Shown here in pieces: positions 1-5,598 of a stretch of 8,703 bases of DNA (position 1 is its first letter; each line of letters starts with the position of its first letter). The stretch lies in the NCBI GenBank assembly GCA_018241165.1, contig JAFEEK010000469.1:1-8703 (forward strand), in the 5' to 3' direction. The position numbers and the translations under genes were made by a program. Origin of the DNA: Pseudomonadota bacterium. GTDB taxonomy: Bacteria > Pseudomonadota > Gammaproteobacteria > Xanthomonadales > Rhodanobacteraceae. Under the pieces are notes generated by a model, which was not told the origin of the DNA, did not search any database, and was given only the letters and a program-made list of their open reading frames with translations.

Positions 1-302
1 GCGTGACCGTGAACTATGTCGGCACCAAGATCGACGGCACCGAGTTCGACAGCTCGATCAAGCGCGGCCAGCCGGCCAAGTTCCCGCTCGCGAACGTGAT
101 CCCGGGCTGGACCGAAGGCCTGCAGTTGATGCCGGTGGGTTCGGAATACAAGTTCTTCATTCCGGCCAAGCTTGCCTATGGCGAGCACGGCCCGCCGCAG
201 ATCGGTCCGGACGCGACGTTGATCTTCGACGTCACCCTGATCAGCATCGACAAGGCCGAGGCGGCCAAGCCGGCGGTTCCGGCCGAGCCGAAGAAAGATT
301 GA
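1..302 (+). CDS. FKBP-type peptidyl-prolyl cis-trans isomerase, C-terminal fragment
   Basis: This is the last 99 codons of an FKBP-family prolyl isomerase; the 5' part lies outside the window and the frame runs in from its edge. FKBP isomerases catalyse cis-trans isomerisation of Xaa-Pro bonds and, in the FkpA/Mip/FklB group of Gram-negative bacteria, usually act as folding helpers in the periplasm or outer membrane. Visible signatures are VNYVGTKIDGTEFDSS, the VIPGWTEGLQLMPVG segment with the conserved tryptophan on the floor of the proline pocket, the LAYGEHG loop, and the closing strand IGPDATLIFDVTL. After the domain comes a short Ala/Pro/Lys-rich tail ending PKKD, probably disordered. 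Whether a signal peptide or dimerisation domain precedes it cannot be seen. An intrinsic terminator follows 20 nt after the stop, so this gene closes its transcription unit. Confidence 0.95.
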   Translation, partial: VTVNYVGTKIDGTEFDSSIKRGQPAKFPLANVIPGWTEGLQLMPVGSEYKFFIPAKLAYGEHGPPQIGPDATLIFDVTLISIDKAEAAKPAVPAEPKKD

Positions 303-322
303 TTCAGCCTGCATGGGCAGCG

Positions 323-349
323 AAAAGGCGCGGGCAACCGCGCCTTTTT
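323..349 (+). terminator. Intrinsic terminator of the FKBP gene
   Basis: A perfect GC stem (GGCGCGG with CCGCGCC) closes a GCAA tetraloop of the stable GNRA class. It is extended by four A-U pairs and followed by a run of five T. This is a textbook Rho-independent terminator, 20 nt after the FKBP stop codon and before the ugd promoter region. Confidence 0.92.
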
Positions 350-362
350 CGTTGCTGCGGCT

Positions 363-371
363 TGGTACAAT
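363..371 (+). promoter_or_regulatory. Candidate extended -10 promoter for ugd
   Basis: TGGTACAAT fits an extended -10 element (TGn followed by TACAAT, five of six matches to TATAAT). It lies 14 nt after the upstream terminator and about 30 nt before the ugd ATG. No good -35 is seen; the expected position falls in the terminator T-run, and extended -10 promoters can work without one. Predicted start is near 378, giving a short leader of about 24 nt. Confidence 0.45.
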
Positions 372-401
372 ACGCATTGCTCCCGCAACGCGGTGTGTTC
401 G

Positions 402-1751
402 ATGCGCATTACCCTGTTCGGCACCGGCTATGTTGGCCTTGTGACCGGAACATGCCTGGCCGAAGTCGGCAATGACGTTGTCTGCGTGGATGTGGACGCG
501 GCCAAGGTTGCCGACCTTGAGCGCGGCAAATTGCCGATCTACGAGCCTGGCCTGGCGGAATTGGTCGAATCCAACCGCGCATCCGGGCGCCTGAAATTCA
601 CCACGGATGCAGCGCAGGGCGTCGCCCACGGCCAGATGCTGTTCATCGCCGTCGGTACGCCGCCGGACGAAGATGGCAGCGCCGACCTGCGGCATGTACT
701 GGCCGTGGCGCGCACGATCGGCGCGCACATCGATGGCTACCGCGTGGTCGTGAATAAATCCACCGTGCCGGTCGGCACCGCCGATCGCGTGCGCGAAACT
801 ATCGCCGCCGAACTGGCGGCGCGCAGTGCAAAGCACGACTTCGATGTCGTCTCCAATCCTGAATTTTTGAAAGAGGGCGACGCGGTCAAGGACTGCATGC
901 GCCCGGATCGAATCGTGATTGGTTCGTCCAGCGCACGCGCGATCGAGCAGTTGAAGGCCTTGTACGCGCCGTTCAACCGCAACCATGAACGCATCGTGCT
1001 GATGGACACACGCTCGGCCGAGCTGACCAAGTACGCGGCCAACGCGATGCTGGCGACCAAGATCAGCTTCATGAACGAGATGGCGAACATCGCCGAGCGT
1101 GTCGGCGCCGACATCGAACTGGTGCGCCACGGCATCGGCTCGGATCCGCGCATCGGCTATTCGTTCATCTATCCCGGCGCCGGTTACGGCGGCTCGTGTT
1201 TTCCGAAAGACGTGCAGGCGCTGGAGCGCATCGCGCGCAGCCATGGGTATGAGGCGCGCGTGCTGGATGCGGTGGAAACCGTGAATCGCAACCAGAAGGA
1301 AAAACTTTTCGAACTGCTGCACCGGCATTTTGCCGGCAAGCTTGCCGGCAAGACGATCGCACTGTGGGGCCTTGCGTTCAAGCCCAACACCGACGACATG
1401 CGCGAAGCGCCGAGCCGGCGCCTGCTCGAACAATTGTGGGCGGCGGGTGCCAAAGTGCGGGCCTTCGATCCGGAAGCGCAAGAGGAAGCGCAGCGTATTT
1501 ATGGCCAGCGCGCCGATCTTGTGCTGTGTGATGAAATGTACGCCGCGCTGGATGGGGCCGACGCGCTGGTCGTGATCACCGAGTGGAAGGCGTTCTGGAG
1601 TCCGGATTTCTCGCGCATCAAAACCACGTTGCACGCGCCGGTGGTTTTCGACGGGCGCAACATCTACGAACCCGCGGCAGTGGAATCCGCCGGTCTGGCG
1701 TATTACGGCATCGGCCGCGGCCGCAGCGTGCGCCGCGCGATCGCGCCATGA
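402..1751 (+). CDS. ugd: UDP-glucose 6-dehydrogenase
   Basis: It oxidises UDP-glucose to UDP-glucuronate in two NAD+-dependent steps in the cytosol, supplying precursors for exopolysaccharide, lipopolysaccharide and capsule. The 449-residue product has the full family layout. The N-terminal Rossmann domain carries GTGYVG at 7-12 and an acidic Asp30 typical of NAD use, followed by VGTP (84-87), NKSTVPVGT (118-126) and NPEFLKEG (152-159). The central helix carries ELTKYAAN (207-214). The catalytic loop [10 protein letters not shown] has the nucleophile at Cys266 and Lys269. The C-terminal UDP-binding domain carries [10 protein letters not shown] (323-332). Length is normal. A GTG three codons upstream is possible, but the ATG places the first beta strand directly at the N terminus as in relatives. 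No Shine-Dalgarno is evident. slyX follows after 38 nt. No sugar-polymer genes are adjacent, so the pathway cannot be named from context. Confidence 0.96.
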   Translation: MRITLFGTGYVGLVTGTCLAEVGNDVVCVDVDAAKVADLERGKLPIYEPGLAELVESNRASGRLKFTTDAAQGVAHGQMLFIAVGTPPDEDGSADLRHVLAVARTIGAHIDGYRVVVNKSTVPVGTADRVRETIAAELAARSAKHDFDVVSNPEFLKEGDAVKDCMRPDRIVIGSSSARAIEQLKALYAPFNRNHERIVLMDTRSAELTKYAANAMLATKISFMNEMANIAERVGADIELVRHGIGSDPRIGYSFIYPGAGYGGSCFPKDVQALERIARSHGYEARVLDAVETVNRNQKEKLFELLHRHFAGKLAGKTIALWGLAFKPNTDDMREAPSRRLLEQLWAAGAKVRAFDPEAQEEAQRIYGQRADLVLCDEMYAALDGADALVVITEWKAFWSPDFSRIKTTLHAPVVFDGRNIYEPAAVESAGLAYYGIGRGRSVRRAIAP

Positions 1752-1789
1752 GTCGTGCAAGGCCGGCGATTTCACGTTGGCGTTAACCC

Positions 1790-2005
1790 ATGACAGCCAC
1801 TCTCGAACAACGCCTGACCGAACTGGAAACGCGCATCGCGTTCCTGGACCAGACCGTGCAATCCCTGGATGCGACCGTCGCCGCGCAGGACCGCATCCTG
1901 ATCGAATTGCAGCGAGAGATCGCGCAGTTCCGCGGCGAGCTGGGACGCGTCAATGCGGCGCTCGCGCACGACGCGCACGACGAACCGCCACCGCCACATT
2001 ACTAG
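1790..2005 (+). CDS. slyX: SlyX family protein
   Basis: A 71-residue product with the hallmarks of SlyX: an almost entirely helical, heptad-patterned body (LEQRLTELETRIAFLDQTVQSL, residues 5-26, continuing to about 57) that should form a coiled coil, and the characteristic Pro-rich C terminus ending PPPPHY. It has no signal peptide or membrane segment, so it is presumably cytoplasmic. The family's molecular function is not established; the name comes from association with slyD in E. coli. It lies 38 nt after ugd on the same strand with no terminator between, so co-transcription is plausible. No strong ribosome binding site is visible before the ATG. A second overlapping frame from 1777 is a high-GC shadow and was not called. 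Confidence 0.9.
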   Translation: MTATLEQRLTELETRIAFLDQTVQSLDATVAAQDRILIELQREIAQFRGELGRVNAALAHDAHDEPPPPHY

Positions 2006-2006
2006 T

Positions 2007-2092
2007 GCATTCATCCATGAATGCGAAGATCAAACAGCGTCCATCCTTGGACGCACTTTTCAACAAGAGCGTGCGATCATCCGTGGCCGCAC
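2007..2092 (-). repeat. Three TCCN-loop hairpins between slyX and the DUF2058 gene
   Basis: Three consecutive inverted repeats fill this spacer. The first is GCATTCA-TCCA-TGAATGC (2007-2024). The second is GCGTCCA-TCCT-TGGACGC (2037-2054). The third has arms GTGCGATCA and TGGCCGCAC around TCCG (2071-2092), with one mismatch and one wobble. Their centres are 30 and 36 nt apart, and each is followed by a related tail (the last two by CACTTTYC). The loop and closing A-T pair are constant, while stem bases differ in a compensatory way. On the minus strand the loops read A-N-GGA-T, the CsrA/RsmA-type motif. On the plus strand the middle hairpin plus TTTT could weakly terminate slyX transcription. 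The same architecture recurs at 5382-5537. The function and the active strand are unknown. Confidence 0.6.
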
Positions 2093-2109
2093 TTTCCAAG
2101 TAAATCTAC

Positions 2110-2637
2110 ATGTCCGAATCGTTGCGCGACCAATTGCTCAAGGCCGGGTTTGCCGCAAAGCCAAAAGAGCCGCCTAAGCCTGCCGCGAAGAAACCGGCGC
2201 AAGCAGCGTCCGCTGCCAAGCCGAAGCCGGCCAAACACGAGTTCGATCTCGCGCGCGCGTACGCGCAGCGCGCTAACGTCGAGCGCAACGAGCGCGAGCA
2301 GGCGCAACGCGAAGCCGAGCGCGCCGCGCGCGAGAGGAAGGAACGCAAGCAGAAACTGGCGACGTTGCTCGCCGGCAAGGCGCTCAATGCGACCGATGCC
2401 GACACGCCGCGGCATTTCCCGCACGGCAACAAGATCCGGCGCATCTATGTCACCAAGGATCAACTCGCCGCGCTCAATCGCGGCGAACTGGCCGTGGTGC
2501 AGCTGGCCGGGCGTTATCTGCTGGTGACGCGCGATACTGCCTTGCAGGCGCAGTCAATCCAGTCCGATGCACTTGTCCTGCTGTGCGATCCGGACGCACC
2601 GGCCGAAGACGATGTGCCTGCGGACTTGATGTGGTAG
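2110..2637 (+). CDS. DUF2058 family protein (YaiL-like)
   Basis: A 175-residue soluble protein matching the DUF2058 pattern. It starts with SLRDQLLKAGF (4-14), then a Lys/Ala/Pro-rich linker (about 17-42). A strongly charged helical stretch rich in Glu, Arg and Gln (about 50-83) is likely a coiled coil. The conserved C-terminal domain contains KIRRIYVTKDQLAALNRGELAVVQLAGRYLLV in two blocks (108-139) and an acidic end. The family is annotated as a nucleoprotein or polynucleotide-associated protein, but no biochemical activity is established, and no catalytic motif is visible here. The basic linker would suit nucleic-acid binding, which is inference only. It has no signal peptide. It stands 104 nt after slyX, separated by the hairpin cluster. 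The start matches the conserved family N terminus even though the ribosome binding site is poor. Confidence 0.88.
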   Translation: MSESLRDQLLKAGFAAKPKEPPKPAAKKPAQAASAAKPKPAKHEFDLARAYAQRANVERNEREQAQREAERAARERKERKQKLATLLAGKALNATDADTPRHFPHGNKIRRIYVTKDQLAALNRGELAVVQLAGRYLLVTRDTALQAQSIQSDALVLLCDPDAPAEDDVPADLMW

Positions 2638-2703
2638 GAATTCGTGAGCGACTGCACAGCGCCCGGGGCAGGAGTAGGATAATTTTCGCTCGCGTAATTC
2701 CGC

Positions 2704-2708
2704 GGGAG
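2704..2708 (+). promoter_or_regulatory. Ribosome binding site deciding the start at 2715
   Basis: GGGAG lies 6 nt before the ATG at 2715. This selects that ATG over the longer open frame starting at 2583, which would overlap the DUF2058 gene and place 44 residues before the signal peptide. Confidence 0.75.
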
Positions 2709-2714
2709 CAAATC

Positions 2715-3896
2715 ATGCGCCGTTCCCTTGTCGCCACGATTCTTGGATTTGCCTTCACGCTCGTCCACGCCGATCCGTTGCCGCGTTTCCCCGCGAGTGC
2801 GGTGTGGAACCGCGATGTCAGCGCGCCGTCGCTGAAGCATCCGAATTCCGACAACATGATCGCCCATCTGTCGTCATTGGGGGGATGGGGCACGGGTGCG
2901 ACGAATTTCCAGATCGACTTTTCGTTCTACGTGCTGCACGCCGACAGCGGCATCGCGACCACGCCGGTTACCCCGTTTGGCGGTGCGAACAATTACTACT
3001 ATCCCGATTGCGGCGATTTCCACACCAGTCCATCGTACGGGCCGCTACCGCTGCCGATTCCCTTGCCGCCCGGCGGTGGGATAGAGGGCACCGGGCCGGC
3101 CAATTACCCGCCCGATCCGGCGCCCAGTTACACCTGCGCCAACGGCAGCAATGACTGCCACATGCTGATCGTGCAGGGCAACACCCTGTTCGAGTCTGGC
3201 AACACCAACGTCGTCGGCGGCAACGTCCAGGCCATGTGCGCCTTGACCTGGGACTTGACTCGCGTCTATCCGCCGCAGGGGCGCGGCGATCAGTGCACGA
3301 GCACGGATGCCGCTGGATTCCCGGTCGCACCGCTGTTGTTCAACGCCGATGAGATGCATGCCGCCGAGCAGACCCCGAATGGGGACTTGGGCCATGCCAT
3401 CAGGTTCATTTTGAAAAACTCTCGCATGATGAAAGGCGCATTTGTGCATCCGGCCAGCCACGGTACCAGCGGCACGGGCGAGCATGGCGCCAGCGACACC
3501 AGTCCCAACGCGATTCCCTATGGTTCGCGCTTGCGCTTGAAATCGACGTTCAATGTCGCCGGTTTCAGCGCCGGCAATCATGCCGATGGTGGCGCTGCGG
3601 CGGATGTGGCGGCGCGAGTGGTTCTGCGCACGCTGCAAAAGTACGGCATGGTGCTGGCGGACGGCGGCAGCGTGCCGCTCACTGCCGAATGGGATTGGTA
3701 TACGACACACAAGTGGTCGGAGTTCGGCATGGATCCGAACACGCAAAGCGGCAGCCACCTCTTGTACGGGATTGCCGTCACCGATTTTGAAGTCGTCTAC
3801 ACCGGACCGGCCATCGTGCTGACCTACGATTGCGACAGCAACGGCAACCACATGACGCCCGCGGATTTCATCTTCATCGACGGGTTCGATTACTGA
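2715..3896 (+). CDS. Secreted protein of unknown function with IFIDGFDY tail
   Basis: The 393-residue product starts with a classical signal peptide: two Arg, a hydrophobic core (residues 4-18) and a likely cleavage after Val-His-Ala at 19. The mature part has six Cys (99, 141, 148, 175, 194, 373) suited to disulfides. It has a Pro/Gly-rich loop (108-137) and a conserved-looking core: STDAAGFPVAPLL (196-208), GHAIRF (226-231), HPASH (245-249), GSRLRLK (270-276) and YGMVLADGG (310-318). From memory this pattern resembles a widespread family of secreted bacterial proteins with no assigned activity; no family name is claimed. The last residues, IFIDGFDY, resemble the short IFxxGF(D/E) endings seen on many secreted proteins of Xanthomonadales, possibly a sorting or anchoring tag (inference). 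The gene is monocistronic in appearance, converging with phaB 7 nt downstream. Confidence 0.85.
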   Translation: MRRSLVATILGFAFTLVHADPLPRFPASAVWNRDVSAPSLKHPNSDNMIAHLSSLGGWGTGATNFQIDFSFYVLHADSGIATTPVTPFGGANNYYYPDCGDFHTSPSYGPLPLPIPLPPGGGIEGTGPANYPPDPAPSYTCANGSNDCHMLIVQGNTLFESGNTNVVGGNVQAMCALTWDLTRVYPPQGRGDQCTSTDAAGFPVAPLLFNADEMHAAEQTPNGDLGHAIRFILKNSRMMKGAFVHPASHGTSGTGEHGASDTSPNAIPYGSRLRLKSTFNVAGFSAGNHADGGAAADVAARVVLRTLQKYGMVLADGGSVPLTAEWDWYTTHKWSEFGMDPNTQSGSHLLYGIAVTDFEVVYTGPAIVLTYDCDSNGNHMTPADFIFIDGFDY

Positions 3897-3903
3897 CGGA
3901 CTT

Positions 3904-4650
3904 CTAAAAGTCCATGAAGTACCCGCCATTCACCGGGATGTTCGCACCGGTGATGAAACCGGAATCTTCCGCGCACAGGAAATCGACGACGCGTGCGATC
4001 TCGCTCGGCTCGCCCAGGCGCCCGACCGGGATCGCCGCAATAATCTGGCTGCGCACGTTTTCCGCGATTGCCGCGACCATCGCGGTGCGGCAGTAGCCCG
4101 GCGAGACAGAATTGACGGTGACGCCCTTGCGCGCGACTTCGCGGGCCAGCGCCATGGTGAAGCCGTGCATGCCGGCCTTGGCGGCGGAATAGTTGGTCTG
4201 GCCGAACTGGCCGGTCTGGCCGTTCACCGACGAAATGTTGACGATGCGGCCGAAGCCGCGCTCGCTCATGCCCTCGACCACGGCGCGACAGGTGTTGAAG
4301 ACGCCGCCGAGGTTGATGTCGATGACATCGTTCCATTGCTGCGCGTTCATCTTGCGCAGCGTGGTGTCGCGGGTGATGCCGGCAGCATTGACGAGGATGT
4401 CGATGGCGCCGTGCTTTGCTTCAATCGCCTTGATCGCCTGCGTGCAGCCGTCGAAATCGCCGACATTGATCGGTTCGAAGCGGATTTGATCGCCGAACTC
4501 GGCCGTCTCCTTGCCGAATTCCGCCACGCGTTCGGCGCGGCTGGCCAAGTCCGCCGCCACGACAGCGCGCCCGGAGCGAGCCAGGTATTTACAGATTTCC
4601 GTTCCAAGACCGCCGATGCCGCCGGTCACCAGCGCGACGCGCTTGCTCAT
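3904..4650 (-). CDS. phaB: Acetoacetyl-CoA reductase (second copy, after phaR)
   Basis: A short-chain dehydrogenase of 248 residues that should reduce acetoacetyl-CoA to (R)-3-hydroxybutyryl-CoA with NADPH, the step before polyhydroxybutyrate polymerisation. Visible are the cofactor loop TGGIGGLG (9-16), GITRDTT (91-97), the active-site block NISSVNGQTGQFGQTNYSAAKAG with Ser141, Tyr154 and Lys158, SPGYCRTAM (183-191) and the ending TGANIPVNGGYFMDF. The Q-G-Q-x-G-Q segment is diagnostic for PhaB rather than FabG. One oddity is NAAG at 88-91 where most classical SDRs, including its paralogue here, have NNAG. The start at 4650 is preferred over an upstream in-frame ATG because a GAGGA box sits 6 nt before it and the protein begins directly with the first Rossmann strand. 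It follows phaR by 103 nt and has its own promoter. Confidence 0.93.
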   Translation of the reverse strand: MSKRVALVTGGIGGLGTEICKYLARSGRAVVAADLASRAERVAEFGKETAEFGDQIRFEPINVGDFDGCTQAIKAIEAKHGAIDILVNAAGITRDTTLRKMNAQQWNDVIDINLGGVFNTCRAVVEGMSERGFGRIVNISSVNGQTGQFGQTNYSAAKAGMHGFTMALAREVARKGVTVNSVSPGYCRTAMVAAIAENVRSQIIAAIPVGRLGEPSEIARVVDFLCAEDSGFITGANIPVNGGYFMDF

Positions 4651-4656
4651 GGGGAT

Positions 4657-4661
4657 TCCTC
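4657..4661 (-). promoter_or_regulatory. Ribosome binding site of the second phaB
   Basis: On the minus strand GAGGA stands 6 nt before the ATG at 4650. This fixes the start there and excludes the upstream in-frame ATG at 4680. Confidence 0.8.
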
Positions 4662-4712
4662 GCCTGTTTGATTGGCGCACCGCAAGGTATTGTGCGGCGC
4701 AACAAGCGCGCG

Positions 4713-4741
4713 ATGGTAGGCGGCGATGGCGGCGCTGTCAA
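4713..4741 (-). promoter_or_regulatory. Sigma-70 promoter for the second phaB
   Basis: On the minus strand a perfect -35 TTGACA (4736-4741) is followed, after an exact 17-nt spacer, by TACCAT (4713-4718), four of six matches to TATAAT. It lies entirely in the gap between the phaR stop and phaB. Transcription would start near 4706, giving a leader of about 55 nt. It implies that phaB can be expressed independently of phaR. Confidence 0.65.
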
Positions 4742-4753
4742 ACGCCGCGAGGA

Positions 4754-5239
4754 TCAGGATTTGCCGGACTTGCCCGGCGCCGGATTGATCTGGCCCTTGC
4801 TGGCCGCGCTGAGGAAACCTTCCTGCACGGATTTCCACAGATCCAGGTTGCGCTCGGTCATGTCGTTGAGCATCGACCACGGCGTCTGGCCGAGGATGTT
4901 GTTGAGCTGGCTGCGGAACTTGCCTTGCTGGTCGAGGAAGATCTGCAGGCTCTTTTCCAGGTACGAACCCATGAAGCCCTGCATCGAATCGCCGTAGAAG
5001 CGGATGATCTGCGACAGCAGTTGCGTCGTGAACATCGGCTGGCCGGTTTCCTCGTGCTCGGAGATGATCTGCAGCAGCACGGAGCGGGTCAGGTCGTCGC
5101 CGGTCTTGGCGTCGCGAACCTCGAATTCCTCGCCATCGATGACGAGTTGCCGGACTTCCTCGAGCGTGATGTAGCTCGAAATCTCGGTGTCGTAAAGTCG
5201 ACGGTTAGGATATTTTTTTATAACGCGCACTTGTGCCAT
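4754..5239 (-). CDS. phaR: Polyhydroxyalkanoate synthesis repressor PhaR
   Basis: A 161-residue regulator of the PhaR family. In studied members it binds DNA to repress phasin (phaP) and its own gene, and leaves DNA to bind nascent polyester granules, linking granule surface to phasin supply. The N-terminal DNA-binding domain is very well conserved: RVIKKYPNRRLYDTEISSYI (residues 5-24) through LTRSVLLQII (50-59). It is followed by a helical granule/accumulation domain (about 63-103) with LLSQIIRFYGDSMQGFMGSYL-like sequence, and a helical tail ending in a Lys/Gly/Ser-rich stretch. Length is slightly shorter than the Ralstonia protein. The start is fixed by the conserved N terminus; no Shine-Dalgarno is obvious. 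Directly upstream are four GCRGCAAA half-sites that could be its own operator. No phasin or synthase gene is in the window, so the targets are elsewhere. Confidence 0.94.
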   Translation of the reverse strand: MAQVRVIKKYPNRRLYDTEISSYITLEEVRQLVIDGEEFEVRDAKTGDDLTRSVLLQIISEHEETGQPMFTTQLLSQIIRFYGDSMQGFMGSYLEKSLQIFLDQQGKFRSQLNNILGQTPWSMLNDMTERNLDLWKSVQEGFLSAASKGQINPAPGKSGKS

Positions 5240-5294
5240 GCGGCAAAGTTAGCAGATTTTGCCGCGCTGCGGTAGGGTTTTGCTGCGCAGCAAA
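5240..5294 (-). promoter_or_regulatory. Candidate PhaR operator: four GCRGCAAA half-sites upstream of phaR
   Basis: Two perfect 8-bp inverted repeats abut the phaR start. One is TTTGCTGCGCAGCAAA (5279-5294, no spacer). The other is GCGGCAAA (5240-5247) paired with TTTGCCGC (5258-5265), spacer 10 nt. All four are the same half-site, GC(A/G)GCAAA, in alternating orientation. PhaR proteins are known to autoregulate and to bind TGC/GCA-containing sites, so this is a reasonable operator; the assignment is inference. No convincing -10/-35 pair was identified for phaR. Confidence 0.5.
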
Positions 5295-5308
5295 GCCTTT
5301 AGCGACCG

Positions 5309-5347
5309 CCTCTCCCGCTGGCGGGAGAGGCCGCGCCGCAGGCGCGG
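5309..5347. repeat. REP-like double hairpin
   Basis: CCTCTCCCGC (5309-5318) and GCGGGAGAGG (5321-5330) form a perfect inverted repeat. A second one follows immediately, CCGCGCC-GCA-GGCGCGG (5331-5347), and then GGTGAGGG. Elements with a CTCTCCCGC...GCGGGAGAG hairpin followed by GGGTGAGGG are common intergenic repeats in proteobacterial genomes. Neither strand has a T-run, so it is not a canonical intrinsic terminator. Confidence 0.7.
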
Positions 5348-5359
5348 GTGAGGGTGGTG

Positions 5360-5545
5360 CCGTTCGAGCACACCTTAGCAAACCATCCTTGGTGCGTTGC
5401 CGTTCGGCACCCAGGAACCATCCCTGGTGCGTTGCCGTTCGCCATCCATGGCTCACCAGAAACCAGGCGCACGCGATGCGCTTCAGGCACATCTTCGCAA
5501 TCCATCCCTGGGAAGCCGCCCGTTCGACATCCCTGTCTCACCTGG
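5360..5545 (-). repeat. Degenerate tandem repeat with five CsrA/RsmA-type GGA hairpins
   Basis: This fills most of the 353-nt spacer between phaB and phaR. CCGTTCG recurs at 5360, 5400, 5435 and 5520; the segments 5381-5406 and 5416-5441 differ at one base. Embedded are five hairpins with a TCCN loop on the plus strand: ACCA/TGGT at 5382-5393, ACCA/TGGT at 5417-5428, GCCA/TGGC at 5441-5452, TCCA/TGGG at 5501-5512 (one wobble) and GACA/TGTC at 5526-5537. Stems vary by compensatory changes. On the minus strand, the direction of phaB and phaR transcription, the loops read A-N-GGA-T; 5526-5537 reads GACAGGGATGTC, containing the selected CsrA consensus core ACARGGAUGU. It may be a dispersed DNA repeat, an RsmA-binding leader or 3' UTR, or an RsmA-titrating RNA. 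Confidence 0.6.
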
Positions 5546-5598
5546 TAAAGCTCGCGCGAACTGCCATTCAAGGCAGTTCGCAAGCGCGAGCTTTACCA
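5543..5598 (-). repeat. Long inverted repeat containing the phaB stop codon
   Basis: TGGTAAAGCTCGCGC (5543-5557) pairs perfectly over 15 bp with its complement at 5584-5598. An inner 8-bp stem, GAACTGCC (5558-5565) with GGCAGTTC (5572-5579), closes a 6-nt loop; 4 nt (5580-5583) bulge on one side. On the phaB mRNA the last Trp codon and the UAA stop lie in the base of the stem. No T-run follows on the minus strand, so it is more likely an mRNA 3'-end stabiliser or a repeat terminus than an ordinary intrinsic terminator. Confidence 0.8.

Noticed and set aside
393..401. GTG at 393 as the ugd start
   Set aside because: It would add three residues before the first Rossmann strand; ATG at 402 matches the family N terminus, and neither has a ribosome binding site to favour the longer form.
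1777..2103. Overlapping plus-strand frame across slyX
   Set aside because: Arg/Ala/Pro-rich shadow composition without domain features; slyX in the other frame is clear.
2678..2683. GATAAT as a -10 box for the secreted protein gene
   Set aside because: The hexamer is good, but no acceptable -35 lies 16-18 nt upstream; too weak to list as a promoter.
2583..2714. N-terminal extension of the secreted protein from 2583
   Set aside because: It would overlap the DUF2058 gene and bury the signal peptide; GGGAG before 2715 decides the start.
3898..3913. GGACTT-CTAA-AAGTCC hairpin between convergent stops as a bidirectional terminator
   Set aside because: Only 6 bp with mixed composition and no T-run on either strand; could be chance.
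3045..3929. 294-codon minus-strand frame opposite the secreted protein
   Set aside because: No recognisable domain, no ribosome binding site of note, and it overlaps a gene with a signal peptide, good start signal and coherent motifs; a GC-driven shadow.
5360..5545. CRISPR array
   Set aside because: Units are of unequal length (35, 40, 85 nt) and degenerate throughout, with no constant repeat and unique spacers, and no cas gene is nearby.
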